From positions 15,154,309 to 15,218,308 of the forward strand of contig CM043959.1 in NCBI GenBank assembly GCA_014529385.2: a stretch of DNA of 64,000 nt. The letters run 5' to 3'. The notes under the pieces were generated by a model that saw only the letters and a program-made list of their open reading frames with translations, had not been told where the DNA came from and did no database searches. The DNA is from Adiantum capillus-veneris (taxonomy: Eukaryota > Streptophyta > Polypodiopsida > Polypodiales > Pteridaceae). Positions within the stretch are counted from its first letter, which is position 1, and each line of letters starts with the position of its first letter. Positions 1-14,220 of the stretch are shown here, in pieces. The position numbers and the translations under genes are program-made.

Positions 1-112
1 TATGCAACAGGAGCCCAAAGATACTCCACACCAGATATTGCAGGAGATTCAACCTTGCTTGCCAAGATGACTTGTTGTATGCACTGAGAAACCAATGGCT
101 ATGGGAGCAACC

Positions 113-244
<132 letters not shown>

Positions 245-434
245 AAGTGTGTGTATGCATATCTGCTGTTTTCACAACAATACAGACCATTCGCAAGAGC
301 AAAACCTATGTGGAGGTGGACGTGTGAGTGTGTACGCTTCACAGGTAACACATTAGTCATGCGGTTATGTAGTGAGAGCCAGGAGCAACGCCCTGAAGTA
401 CCATACTAATTGTGTGTGTTCGTATTTGCATGAT

Positions 435-436
<2 letters not shown>

Positions 437-530
<94 letters not shown>

Positions 531-546
531 CGCGCGTGTGCGTGTA
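437..546. repeat. (TG)45 microsatellite with CG/TG tail
   Basis: A 90-bp TG tract to 526 that passes into a mixed CGTGCGCGCG segment. The whole 110 bp is strictly alternating purine-pyrimidine, a pattern that favours left-handed Z-DNA. A short (GA)n run follows at about 550-559. Confidence 0.97.
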
Positions 547-1029
547 GTAGAGAGAGAGCGATCTACCAAAGTGGAAAGGCAAGTGAGCAACATATGCACA
601 ATGGGCAAGCTGGTGAGCATGCTACGACAAAGGAAGGGTAATCTGTTAGTCCTATGAGGATGCAACAAGAGAAGAGATAATATACCAGAACTTTTGCCAT
701 GAATTTGATAACATAAAACGAGAGTGGGTCAAACATGCACCCTTTAATGTTTCCCCTGCAGAGGATAGATAATATGGCCTCATGACCTTGGTGATTCAAC
801 AATCTTATAAGTGGGTATTCATTCCTAAGCATGTGTCTGATTGCGAACATGTATATGTGGTATGTGCTTGCTCGCATATATACAAGATGGTGTTAAGCCA
901 GTTTTGTAAGTAGGACCAAATGAAGCTAGGGTTTAGTACCTTGTGTTAAACTTGATATTTCTACCATGTGTGGGTATATGTAAAGACAACGAGGGACATG
1001 CTTAGGTTACCTACATGAGTTTTTTTTAT

Positions 1030-1030
<1 letters not shown>
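547..1030. other. Spacer, nothing recognised
   Basis: Unremarkable AT-leaning sequence between two GT tracts. No open frame has protein-like composition, and no repeat shared with the rest of the window was seen. Confidence 0.6.

Positions 1031-1127
<97 letters not shown>
1031..1127. repeat. (GT)n microsatellite, 97 bp
   Basis: An uninterrupted GT tract preceded by a T7 run. It is the third of four such tracts in the first 1.35 kb. Confidence 0.98.
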
Positions 1128-1128
<1 letters not shown>

Positions 1129-1266
1129 CCTTCTCTCATCCCTAAGGAGAACTTCATTTGGTGATAGTAAGTGAGAACATTATAGGGCATAAAAAAGTCT
1201 ATATTGTGTGTGCATAAGTCTTGGTCAAATGTCAGGAGTAACACTCATGACATCTTTATATGTCGA

Positions 1267-1270
<4 letters not shown>

Positions 1271-1343
<73 letters not shown>
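1271..1343. repeat. (TG)n microsatellite, 73 bp
   Basis: An uninterrupted TG tract, the last of the four-tract cluster. Confidence 0.98.
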
Positions 1344-1345
<2 letters not shown>

Positions 1346-2032
1346 TACAAGCTTAAAGTGGATATTATTGATCTCGTTCCTCATATGAGAATCTTTAAAC
1401 TTTCACAAAGGTGGTATGTCTACTTTACTCTATTTTGCCATAAGAAATAGAGGTTTAAGGGCCACAAATTCCAAAAATCGGACAGCATCTCCTTTGTATT
1501 TTGAATCAATTTTCAAAAGTTCAGTCCACTGCCATCTCATCTGAGACCCTCACATGAGGATTAAGGCTCTATTTAAGAACATTGGAGTATGTTCAAAGTA
1601 AAGCACTTACACTAAATTCAAAAGTTATGCATCTATTCAACAAGGAGAAAGGTGTTGAAAAGCATTTCCCATTACTAAATTTACAAAGTGAATACACCAT
1701 AGTCATACACCTACCACCATAAACGTGAAAAGGCCAGCATCAACTGCAAAAAACCATGTGGTGACAAGAAGTTTGAACCAGGTAATAACATTTTGGTCAA
1801 GATCTTTTGTTAACCAAATGACTAACGTAGTTAGCAACCCAGGCAAATAACAGTGCCAATGGATCCCCAACTCAGGTCTACCAAAACCATATTGTGAGGC
1901 GAATGTTTAAATTGTTCTGTACAGTCAGCCTTCAATTACTATTAAAACTCAAGAGAGGTAGCATTATAGGATCCAGAAAGTGCATCAAAAAGTACAAATA
2001 TGCAAACTTTATCATTATCCTGTACACATACA
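1344..2032. other. Spacer left of copia element A
   Basis: AT-rich sequence without a protein-like frame. It ends in the target-site duplication of element A. Nothing else was recognised. Confidence 0.6.
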
Positions 2033-2037
2033 GTAAT

Positions 2038-2264
2038 TGTTACCATATACATGTGGTAGTGATGTGTGTGAACACACTAGGACCGCCGGGGCATTTTTTC
2101 CCTCTTTAGGAGGTTTTTTCCCATGTGCATTGTATATACGCCCATCACTCTAGGGCTATCTATCTTTCCATTGCACACTAAGTAACACACTCTCTATTGT
2201 GTGCCTTGAGCTTCCTTCGTCTTCTCCAAGCTGTGTGTGTTTCTCTGCAACCCTAATTCCAACA
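2038..2264 (+). repeat. 5' LTR of copia A
   Basis: This 227-bp LTR starts TGTTACC and ends CCAACA. A TATATA motif at 2133-2138 is the likely core promoter. Two C-rich and T-rich runs surround it. It matches the 3' LTR except at four bases. Confidence 0.97.
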
Positions 2265-2266
2265 AT

Positions 2267-2278
2267 TGGTATCAGAGC
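2267..2278 (+). promoter_or_regulatory. Primer-binding site (initiator Met tRNA type)
   Basis: TGGTATCAGAGC lies two bases after the 5' LTR. It is the standard plant copia minus-strand primer site, complementary to the 3' end of initiator methionine tRNA. Confidence 0.95.
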
Positions 2279-2626
2279 AGGTCACGTCCTCCCGGGCTTA
2301 GTCGCCAGCTGCTCCAGCACACGCCTGCTCACTTTCTTCGATTTCAGTGAGCTTTGGCGAGCGTTGGCAAGTCGACAAAAATTTTGGGATAGCTCGAAGA
2401 GCTGGGTCTGCTCAGAATTTTGATTTGGGCTCATTTCGGCCTCCGTTTCCACTACAAGCAGTACTGCACAGGCTACTTCGTCATTTTGTGCAGAATTTCT
2501 GTCAGTGCTGTTTCCTGCATTACATGTGCCTTATAGTCTTCTACGGTTTGTGCTATATAGCACAGGTTGTTCCCGCTCCGTTTCTCCTATTTTTGGGCAG
2601 TTTTCACATCAGGTGCAGCATTTACC

Positions 2627-5600
2627 ATGGCTGACAACAACACAGATGTGTTCAAGATGTTTGCTGCTGAGGACAGGTTGGATGGGGACAACTACCCTAT
2701 GTGGGCTTATATGATGCAACATGGTCTTGTGTCAAAGGGTGTCTGGAACATTGTGCAGGGCATTGATGTACGTCCTGGTTCTGATGATGTAGACGATGTT
2801 GAGGATGTTGCAGGTCTTGCTGCAAGGATTGCAGTTGTTAGAGTTGTTTTGCCTACGGCAGAACAAGCTCGTTGGGATGTTAAGGATGCATAGGCTCATG
2901 CATTGATTGCGTTGTCTGTGAAGCGCACCATTGTTCCTCACATCCGTTCAGCAAAATCTGCAAAACAGGCTTGGGATATTTTAGCAGGTCTTTATGCAAG
3001 CCGCAATGAGGCTAAAATTGCTTTGCTGCGTAAAGAGATGGAGTCAAAGATTATGCATGAGGAAGATGATATGGACACTTTCCTTGCTAGTGTCAAGGAT
3101 ATCAATGAGCAGCTTATTTCTGCAGGTGAAGTCATTTTAGACAGTTCCCTTGTGCAGACTGTTCTTGATGCCTTACCAGATTCCTACCAGACTTTTGCTA
3201 GTACTTGGAGACCGATGAGCCAAGGAAATCCTGAAGTTGTTAAGTTTGATGCATTATGCACATTGTTGTTGCAAGAGTCACTTTCTAGAAAAAACACGAC
3301 TAGGCAGCGTGCAGTTGAACAGGCTTTTATTGCTTCTCAAAGAAAGGGTGGTAACAGTAATACAGCCACTTCGTATGGTTTTGCTGCGAGTGGAAAAAAT
3401 TCTGTTCCTAATGCTTCTGTTGGCAGTACTTCGTCTTGCAATTCTGGTGATAAGGGCAAAAAGAAGATGCGTTGCCATTATTGTAAAGCCAATGATCACT
3501 TGATCAAGTCATGTCCTAAGTTGAAGGCCAAAGAGGCTAAGAAGAAAGAGGGTGGTTCCACTGCAAATGCTGGTTCCACTACAAATGCAACCATTGTTGA
3601 GTCTTCTGTGAAAGGAGACTGTGTTGCTGATGTTGATGCAGAATGGGCTTTTAGCGCAGAGTGCACTTACAATCCTGTTGTCCATGATGCATGCTTGTCA
3701 GTTGCTACAGATTCACATGTGTGGTATTTCGACAGTGGTGCTACAAAGCACATTACCTCACATCGTGAATTGTTTACCTCTCTTGAGTCTGTCCCTCATG
3801 GGAATTCTGTCACTTGTGCCAACAACGCCTCTTATCCAGTTCAGGGAGTTGGAAAGATTGTGCTCACTGCTGCTAATGGCAATTCCTTCACACTTGTTGA
3901 TGCACTTTATGTACCTGGGATCAAGAAGAATCTCTTGTCTGTATCCGCACTTGCTAGACTTGGACTTGTAGTCAAATTTGTGGATGATAGATGTACAGTT
4001 CATGATCTCAGTTTTGGTGATGAAATTGTTGCATCTGGGCTTTTGTGCCGTCGGTTGTATAAGCTCACTTTGTATGACAAGTGTGGACAAAATTTTTCAA
4101 ATGCTGCTGCAAATTCAAGGGCTATTTCAGATGCAAAACTTTCACATGCACGTTTTGGTCATATGAATTTTGCCAGTTTGCTGCGTTTACAGAAATCTGA
4201 TATGGTTGCTTCTTTGCCACCTCTTGAAGCACCTGTCAAACATGTTTGTGAAGGTTGTATTTTGGGTAAGATGCAGCGTTCTAAGTTTCCAAAGGATGGT
4301 TCAATTCGGGCCACATGCAGGTTGCAGCTTGTGCATAGTGATGTTTGTGGGCCCATGCAAAATTTGTCCTTGGGCAATTACCTGTACTTCGTGACTTTCA
4401 TTGATGATTACTCCAGGCATGCATGGGTATTTTTGCTTAAAGCGAAGTCCAAAGTTTTTATGTGCTTCAAACAATTTCTGGCTATGGCTGAAAATGTCTC
4501 GAAATGTACTATGGACCCTCCGTTCTGATCGAGGGGGGGAGTATATGTCTCATGAATTTAATGCATTTCTGGCTAGTCGTGGGATAAAACACCAATGTAC
4601 AGTGCCTTATACACCTCAGCAAAATGGTGTTTCTGAGAGGAAAAACAGGTCACTGACGGAAATGGCACGATGTATGGTCAAAAGTCAAGCTTTGCCGCAT
4701 TCTTTTTGGCTTGAGGCCATTATGTGTGCCACTTATGTACTTAACAGGTGTCCTACGAAAGCTTTGCAGTCTATTACTCCATATGAAGCATGGCATGATA
4801 GAAAGCCTTCTATTGAGCATATGCGTGTTTTTGGCTATTTGGCATATGCCTTGGTGCCACAAGTGTAGCGCAGAAAATTGGATGATAAGGCTGTCAAATG
4901 TATTTTTGTTGGTTATAGTGCTGAAAGCAAAGGTTACAGGTTTTATCATCTGCAAACAAAACGTATTCTGGTTTCTCGGGATGTAGTGTTTGTGGAAGAT
5001 TCTGTTCAGCCCTTGTTGTCATGTACTAGAGACAATAATGTAAGCTCACAGGACATTTATGACACTTTGTTGCCTCTTTTAAGTGGTGGAAATACGAATG
5101 TAAGTTCCAATGAGGCAAATGTACAGCCTATGGGGGTTTCTGAAAATGTTCTAGATCAGCCTATTACTGATGCAGATGTACATGATGTACTTGATGAGGA
5201 AAGGGCTGAAAATGAGCAGGCTAGAGGTATGCCAAAATGGTTGGTGCACACTTTGCGTGACAGTAAATTGGATGCACCTTTGTCTAGTCGTACTCGTTCA
5301 GGCTCTCGCCATGCATCTTATGCATCAGATTGTTATGCTTTGGCTGTGTCTAGCTTACATGATGTTGAGGAGCCTCTGACTTTTGATGAAGCACAAAATT
5401 CAGAAAATTGGATGGCTGCCATGCAATCAGAATATGATACACTTATAGAAAATGACACATGGACTTTATGTGATTTGTCTCCTGGCAAAAAGGCCATTGG
5501 TACAAAGTGGGTTTACCAGTTGAAACGCAAGCCGGATGGTGAGATCGATCGCAATAAGGCTCGACTTGTTGCAAAGGGTTATGCACAGCAAAAAGGCATT

Positions 5601-6906
5601 GATTATGAAGAGACTTTTGCTCCCACTTGTCGTATGACTACTGTGCGTTTTCTATGTGCATTGGCAGCTCATTTTGGTTGGGATGTACATCAATCAGACA
5701 TTGTTACTGCTTTCTTGAATGGTGACATATTTGAGGAAGTTTATGTAACGCAGCCTCGCGGTTTTGTCATAAAAGGACAAGAGGACAAAGTGTGCAAATG
5801 TAACAAGGCTTTGTATGGGTTGAAGCAATCTCCTCATGCTTGGTATGAGAAAGCTGACACTCATTTGGTCAAACAAGGCTTTCGTAACAGTCCAACAGAA
5901 AGCACATTGTATGTAAAGCGTGAGGGTGATGTACTTCTCATTGTGGTTCTTTATGTTGATGATTTGCTGATCACTGGACCAAATGAGAGACATATTGCTG
6001 AATTTAAGGCTGATTTGAATGCTACTTTCAAGATGAAAGATTTGGGGCTGTTGCATCATTATTTGGGTATACATTTTAAGCAGTGTGATGGTGGTATTGC
6101 CTTGTGTCAGAAAAGTTACATAGAGACATTGCTATGTAAGTTTGGACTTGAGGATTGAAAACCTATTGCCACTCCCATGGAAACAGGTTTGAAGTTGAGT
6201 CTACATGATGCTGGTGATCCTGCTGATGTCACTCTTTACCAAATTGTTGTTGGCTGCCTCATTTATGTATGCAACACGAGGCCAGATATTCAGTTTGCAA
6301 TCTCACAGGTCAGCAGATTTATGCATAGCCCAGGGTCTAAGCATTGGCAGGCTATCAAGAGGATTTTCCGCTACCTTAGTGGCACTTTACATCTGGCTTG
6401 TTTTATCCCAAGGGGGGATCATTTCCGCAGAACTTACATGCTTTTTCGGACTCAGATTGGGCTGGTTGTTTTGACACGCGAGTGTCCACAAGTGGTTTTT
6501 GTTTCATGCTTGGCAGTTCATGTATATCATGGTTGAGCAAGAAGCAACCTACTGTGGCCACTTCGAGTTGTGAGGCTGAGTACAGGGCAGTCTTCACAGC
6601 TACGGTTGAGTGTGTATGGCTCAGACGCCTTATGGCTGATTTGGGTGTTGGACAGGACACTGCCAACACTATCTACATTGACAGTCAGAGCGCATTGGCA
6701 GTTGCGAGGAACCCAGTTTTTCATGCTCGCACAAAGCACATTGAGGTGCATTACCACTATGTCAGGGAGAAGCTCTCAGCAGGAGAGATCAGCTTGGCTT
6801 ATGTGCCAACACACGACAACCTTGCAGATCTTTTCACAAAGGCATAGTCTCGTGAGAAGCTTGAAGCTTTCCGCAAAGCTTTGGGCTTACTCCCCTTTGT
6901 GGAGTG
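2627..6906 (+). pseudogene. copia gag-pol polyprotein, element A, broken
   Basis: The frame opens at ATG 2627, about 360 bp after the 5' LTR. Domains in order: UBN2-type Gag; CCHC nucleocapsid knuckle CHYCKANDHLIKSC at 3473-3514; aspartic protease with active site FDSGATKH near 3729; His/Cys integrase N-domain near 4140-4275; integrase core with HSDVCGPM and FIDDYSRHAW; reverse transcriptase with YVDD at 5952-5963; RNase H with DSDWAGC and SSCEAEYRA. The lesions are TAG at 2891-2893, a 2-bp deletion near 4513, TAG at 4866-4868, TGA at 6156-6158, a 1-bp deletion near 6394 and TAG at 6845-6847. Comparison with B shows that 4866 was CAG and 6156 was TGC. The probable original stop is TGA at 6904-6906. 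All domains are present, so this is point decay and not truncation. Confidence 0.93.
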
Positions 6907-6970
6907 ATCCTGTCCTCAGGGCATGGCACTTCCCTTTACTCATGTGCCAGCTCTCGTTCACCGCATCACT

Positions 6971-6982
6971 CCAGGGGGGATT
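6971..6982 (+). promoter_or_regulatory. Polypurine tract of copia A
   Basis: AGGGGGGATT lies directly upstream of the 3' LTR, the expected plus-strand primer of reverse transcription. Confidence 0.85.
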
Positions 6983-7209
6983 TGTTACCATATACATGTG
7001 GTAGTGATGTGTGTGAACGCACTGGGACCGCCGGGGCATTTTTTCCCTCTTTAGGAGGTTTTTTCCCCCGTGCATTGTATATACGCCCATCACTCTAGGG
7101 CTATCTATCTTTCCATTGCACACTAAGTAACACACTCTCTATTGTGTGCCTTGAGCTTCCTTCGTCTTCTCCAAGCTGTGTGTGTTTCTCTGCAACCCTA
7201 ATTCCAACA
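6983..7209 (+). repeat. 3' LTR of copia A
   Basis: 227 bp, TG...CA, with the TATATA box at 7078-7083. It differs from the 5' LTR by two A/G changes and one adjacent AT/CC pair. Confidence 0.97.
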
Positions 7210-7214
7210 GTAAT

Positions 7215-8349
7215 AGGAATATGCCTCCTACAATTGAATATAGATCCAAATGAGTAAAAAAACCTTTTTCTTAACTTTTTGCTGAGACTTCTCAAATCCT
7301 TCTATGGCTGAATGTAGATAAAGAAACTGTTTTCATTGACTTTCAGCTAAGCATAAATTATGCCAGCAATTTGCTTGCACATCTGACCATTTTTACAAAA
7401 ATAAAAATAGAACATCATCCAAATGCATTATAGGACCCAGAAGGTGTATCAAAAATCAGTTCAAATGTTATACAAATCCTCTTCCAAACCCTAAAGTTTG
7501 GTAGAGTCACCACAATGTTCCATATGCTCATAACAAGATTGTTCCATACCCTCATAACAAGCACGCCATTGCTTACTGCTATGGTTAGCATCCCTGTTAC
7601 TCCAAAAAGATGGGTAAGATTCTAAAATTACTAAGAGATAATATGCTTCCAAGGTATATATGTAATACTATATAGTCGAGTATAAGGAGTCTAAGTAGTC
7701 AACCATTTGATCAAAGAATTTAGTCATCTGCTCATCCTAAAAAGACCGGCAACCTTCAAAAAGGCAAAAATAATAATTAACCTTAAATTTTTGAATCAAT
7801 GATTGAACCCGATTGTGTGTTTAAGTGTAAACAATCTATCTACATGCTGCAAAATCTATGCACACCCATCTATCCTACTACTACAATGCTATCGATGTCG
7901 TTTAGAATTATTGCATGAGGTGAAGTCACAGTCGGACCCCATAAGAGCTGAATACAGACCAGAGACCTTTCGAATTGAAAATGACTAACCAAAATGTTTA
8001 ATTACCTTTATGTCAATGCTATCGTCGCTTTTGTCAACGTTCGCAAAGCTTCGGTTCGGTTCATATTCCCCATCGTCTTCTTCTCTTGCACGTTTGATAA
8101 GTGAAATCTCCTCTCCTTCGCTCCCAAAAAGATACTTTCTCTAGCTTTTTGCACTCACTCAAGAACTCTCTGCCAAGCTACTCTCTGCTCACTTTTTTTA
8201 ATCTCCATTTCCGCTATCTTTTTCTCCCTAAAATTCCTCTCTTACCTCTCTTTAAAGTAACACACAAGCAGGCATACACACTCTCTTTCTATTTAACACT
8301 ACAAGCCAGTCTTTCTCTCTCTCTAATCTCCTGCTCCCAAACAACAAGC

Positions 8350-8353
<4 letters not shown>
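7215..8353. other. Spacer between copia A and the CT-repeat block
   Basis: AT-rich to about 8040, then increasingly pyrimidine-rich. No conserved protein frame or repeat family was recognised. Confidence 0.6.
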
Positions 8354-10559
<2,206 letters not shown>

Positions 10560-10561
<2 letters not shown>

Positions 10562-12953
10562 ACGTAGCGGTTCATAACTGCCAGCCAACATCATTATCAA
10601 AAAAAGATTTTTTTAATTTTTTCCAATGGTCTTTTAAGACCTCCTTCCCGCCTTGAAAAAGGGTTAAAATCCTTGAGACCTCAAAGATCTCCTCCTATGA
10701 GTTTCAAACTCGACAATCGTCTCAAGCTCAAAACATCCTCTCTCTTTCTCTTAGTTTCCCCTCTACCGACCACTTCTCCTCTCCCTCACTTTCTTCTTGA
10801 GGATCCTATTCGTACACATTCATGTGAGAAGATAATATTTTAACCTCATAAAGACAATCCCAAAGGACTTTAAAGATCTATTCTAGCAAGTATTGAACTT
10901 AAGATATCTTGCCCAAGTGGAATTGAGACACCGAATCCACACGTTCAGGAGTAATAAAGTTACTTTAATTCCCTCTTATTTGCAACCTTTGACTCCCATT
11001 TACAAACATCCAGTGTTCATGGTTTCTAATCACCTCTATGATTGTGCAAACCCACTATCCTATGGGCTTGACTAGAAAGAAGCTAGAAGTAGCTTACAGA
11101 AATTGATACTACGGCCATAGGTTAGAGCCATAGGTTAGGTTGAAGCCCACTACGAATGTGTTTTCAAATAGTACTAATAAAATCTAATTAAACAGACTTA
11201 AAACTAACAAAAATAAAGGTAAACACAGTCATAATGCAGTTAATCTGTATGAAAATGCATCTATACCGCCCATGCACATCCCCATTAACCCCAATTTTGG
11301 TACAAAATATGAAAATATCTTGAGGTCTATAAAATCCAAGAAAAGGATGTCCACATTATGAAGCTTTCCAACACCATCACATATCTGAAAGAAACATACC
11401 TTGGTGCAAGGGAACAAGATCCTTCTTACTTTTGTTTGTGTTCTTCTTATCATAGACTTTGAATTCTAAGTTCTTGCCTCTACTTGTTTTGCAGTGCTTG
11501 GCACAAAGGTTGCTTTTGTGTTGAAAGTCGATGAGTGTTAAATAGTGAAAGTTCGAAGGTTAGATAGGTTAAGTGTCACCACTTTCCCTCTCAAATGACC
11601 TTCTTTGTCACATCTTGCAAGTAAGTGCTTCAATTACATGCTTATTAGAGGAGGGTAATCTCATCATAATGTATATTTTAGGATTGTTTATTCCCAATTG
11701 GATGGAAATACTTGCAATTTGTACATCATCTTCTTAACAAGTGTCTTTATTATGCAACTTGCAAATGTTGAAAGTTTATACATGTTTTTGTTTGAAGAAC
11801 AGATCTCTAATGTGTCATCATACAAGGTGACCTCTTACTATGCTAGTTGAGTGGTGGTGTTTGCAACAGTGGCTCAAGGAAATGGCTTAATATGAATTTT
11901 TTTACGGTGGCACAAAGCACTCCTCAAGCAATGTGGATCCCACTACACCAAGTATAATTATGCTAACATGGAGGGATCCCTAGTAGGAAAATACAACAAC
12001 TTTCCATCAGCAACACACCCTTTCCTAACATGAGGGCACCCCCACCAAAGATATTTGTATGTGATACGCCACCCCATGAGCATACCATGTCATGGAGTAA
12101 TGGATGCAAGAACTATGACCGCACTACCTCTTGGAAGTTGTTCATGAATGTATGTTTATCAGATTCAATGAGAAGAAATTTAGACTTTTTTGTTTGTTGA
12201 TGTGTAAGAGCACTCTAGGTCTACCATATTTTGAGATTGTTTGATAAGTTAAATAAGATCTGTAGTCATTTAAAGTGTAAATTTGTTTTTGTTTGGTAAG
12301 ATTGTACATGAGAAAACATGATAAAGTAAACAAGATCTTTAAGGAATAAACCTCGGTGAGATTCCTACCATGCACTTGTGACACCATCTCTCTCTTTGAA
12401 CCCTTTGATTTCTATCGTTGTGGGGAGTCCAAGGGGACCCTACTTTCAAATTTTAGCAATAACTTTTTTTTGAAGGAAATTTTGGTTGTTTTAAAGTTTG
12501 TACACAGTCGAAGAGTTCATTCTATTTTTTTTCCTTCAGTTTCAAATTTTGATCGAGGGCACTCCTTGGAAGCCACTTTTGAAGGTGTTAGAGTGAGATT
12601 TTGGGAAAAGTATGTAGGAAATATAGATCTTAACAAAATGAAAAACATTGGTTCTTTGAGTATTTTTAGATTCCATGGTTTTGATACTCGCTGGAGCTCG
12701 TAGATTAAGGAAAAAGTAAGAAATATCTATTTTACATCATTTTTTAGAAATTGCCAACTTGCACATTGATTTTTGGAGAATCCAAGCCATATATGACCAT
12801 TTTGCATCACACGATGGTCGAAGAGCGCAACAAGATGAACAAATTCATGTGAGACAAATTTAAAGCCGATTGGGAGCTACGAGCTATTGAAAACATCCTA
12901 AAAGTTCAAACTTAAAACTTGAATCATGGCCAAACAACTAAAATATGATTTTA
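10560..12953. other. AT-rich spacer, nothing recognised
   Basis: This follows directly on the last CT tract. Short frames on both strands (for example 12356-12703 plus and 11229-11453 minus) lack recognisable motifs and look random. No LTR, transposase or RNA gene was recognised. Confidence 0.55.
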
Positions 12954-13095
12954 TTTGTCATTTTAAGGCCCTAGGGACCCTCAACAAGAGGGGCCACAAG
13001 GGCACACAAAATGGCCAAACAGAGGTCTGTTTGGCCATTTTGTGCGCCCTTGTGGCCCCTCTTGTTGAGGGTCCCTAGGGCCTTAAAATTACAAA
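12954..13095. repeat. Near-perfect 142-bp palindrome (hairpin)
   Basis: Arms at 12954-13023 and 13026-13095 are reverse complements over 70 bp with two mismatches (12959/13090 and 13004/13045). Only two G residues, at 13024-13025, form the loop. Transcribed from either strand it would give an almost fully paired stem. No target-site duplication, terminal-repeat family or coding content was seen. It could be a recent inverted duplication, a young MIRNA or siRNA-type hairpin locus, or a minimal foldback element. The sequence alone does not decide. Confidence 0.95.
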
Positions 13096-13318
13096 CGGGT
13101 TAATGCATGAGCATGAGATAGATGTGTAGTATTTGATGTACTCATAGCACCCCCCTGGCCCCCAACCCACCCACCCACCCACTTTTTGCTTTGTGTTCAA
13201 AGGCCCTGAGGAATTCACTATGTAAAATTTTCCTATATCACGTGCATTCACCAAAATGGATTAAAAGTACCTCTTATAGGACTTATCTACACATGTTTCG
13301 TAAATTTACAAGAATATA
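13096..13318. other. Short spacer between palindrome and copia B
   Basis: Includes a CCCACCCACCCACCCAC run near 13166-13182. Nothing else was recognised. Confidence 0.6.
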
Positions 13319-13323
13319 AAATC

Positions 13324-13551
13324 TATTACCATATACATGTGGCAATGATGTGTGTGAACACACTTAGGACCATCCGGGCATTTTTCTCTCACTAGGAGGT
13401 TTTCCCCCCCGTGCATTGTATATATGCCCATCACTCTAGGGCTATCTTATCTTTCCATTACACACTAAGTAATACACTCTCTGTTGTGTGCCTTGAGCTT
13501 CCTTCGTCTTCTCCAAGATGTGTGTGTTTTTCTACAACCCTAATTCCAACA
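13324..13551 (+). repeat. 5' LTR of copia B
   Basis: Homologous to the copia A LTR along its length. The first dinucleotide is TA, a G-to-A change from the canonical TG. Confidence 0.95.
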
Positions 13552-13553
13552 AT

Positions 13554-13565
13554 TGGTATCAAAGC
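13554..13565 (+). promoter_or_regulatory. Primer-binding site of copia B, one mismatch
   Basis: TGGTATCAAAGC differs from the canonical TGGTATCAGAGC by one G-to-A change and has the same position relative to the LTR as in A. Confidence 0.88.
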
Positions 13566-14220
13566 AGGTTGCATCCTCCTAGGCTTAGTCGCCATCACAT
13601 TAGGAAGAGAATTGGTTCTAGGAGGGCCTCTTTATTTGTCAGTTCAAGGGAGTCAAACCTTTAGATTAAGAAAGCAATCAAAGAACAGCTTTCGAATTCA
13701 AACAGACAAACGGCTAATTTATTTGAATTCAAAATTTCCCTCCAAAATGAAATTTAAATTCTAGCAAGAAAACCATATCATGTAACATATCTATGGAAAG
13801 ATCTCGAGGTGTAGATTACAGATCTATAATCTCCACCTCAAATCGAAAATCATATGTAGGAGTTATGGAAGGCCAAAATCATAAAGTTGTCCATTTCCTT
13901 TTTTGGGGGGAAAAGTGCATCCTTTGACCACTCTTACACCTCTCTTACACACCCATCCTTCTTGCACACATGGCGTGCTTCTACTTTTTCAAATGTTAAT
14001 CGCCTCCATAATCTCATGGCAAATAAAGAGGCCCTTCTAGTCCCCATCCTCTTCCTAATGAGCTCTAGTACACACCTGCTCACTTTCTCCTATTTATGTG
14101 AGCTTTGGCACAGTACTGTGCAGGCTATTTTGTCATGTTGTGTAAAAATTTTGTCAGTGTCATTTTTTGCATTCCTTCTCCTCTTTTTGGGTAGTTTTCA
14201 TATTAGGTGCAACATATATC

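Larger units (their letters stand above)
2033..7214 (+). mobile_element. Ty1/copia LTR retrotransposon A, complete but dead
   Basis: A full-length element with 227-bp LTRs at 2038-2264 and 6983-7209, both beginning TG and ending CA. They are flanked by a perfect 5-bp target-site duplication, GTAAT, at 2033-2037 and 7210-7214. The order protease, integrase, reverse transcriptase, RNase H is the Ty1/copia order. The LTRs differ at only 4 of 227 positions, which suggests a fairly recent insertion, yet the coding region carries at least six disabling lesions. It belongs to the same family and orientation as element B at 13324. I do not assign a named lineage. Confidence 0.97.

Noticed and set aside
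12356-12703. A 115-codon plus frame as a possible small gene
   Set aside because: No recognisable motif, a Phe/Ser/Asn-rich composition as expected of AT-rich DNA, and no splice or promoter support.
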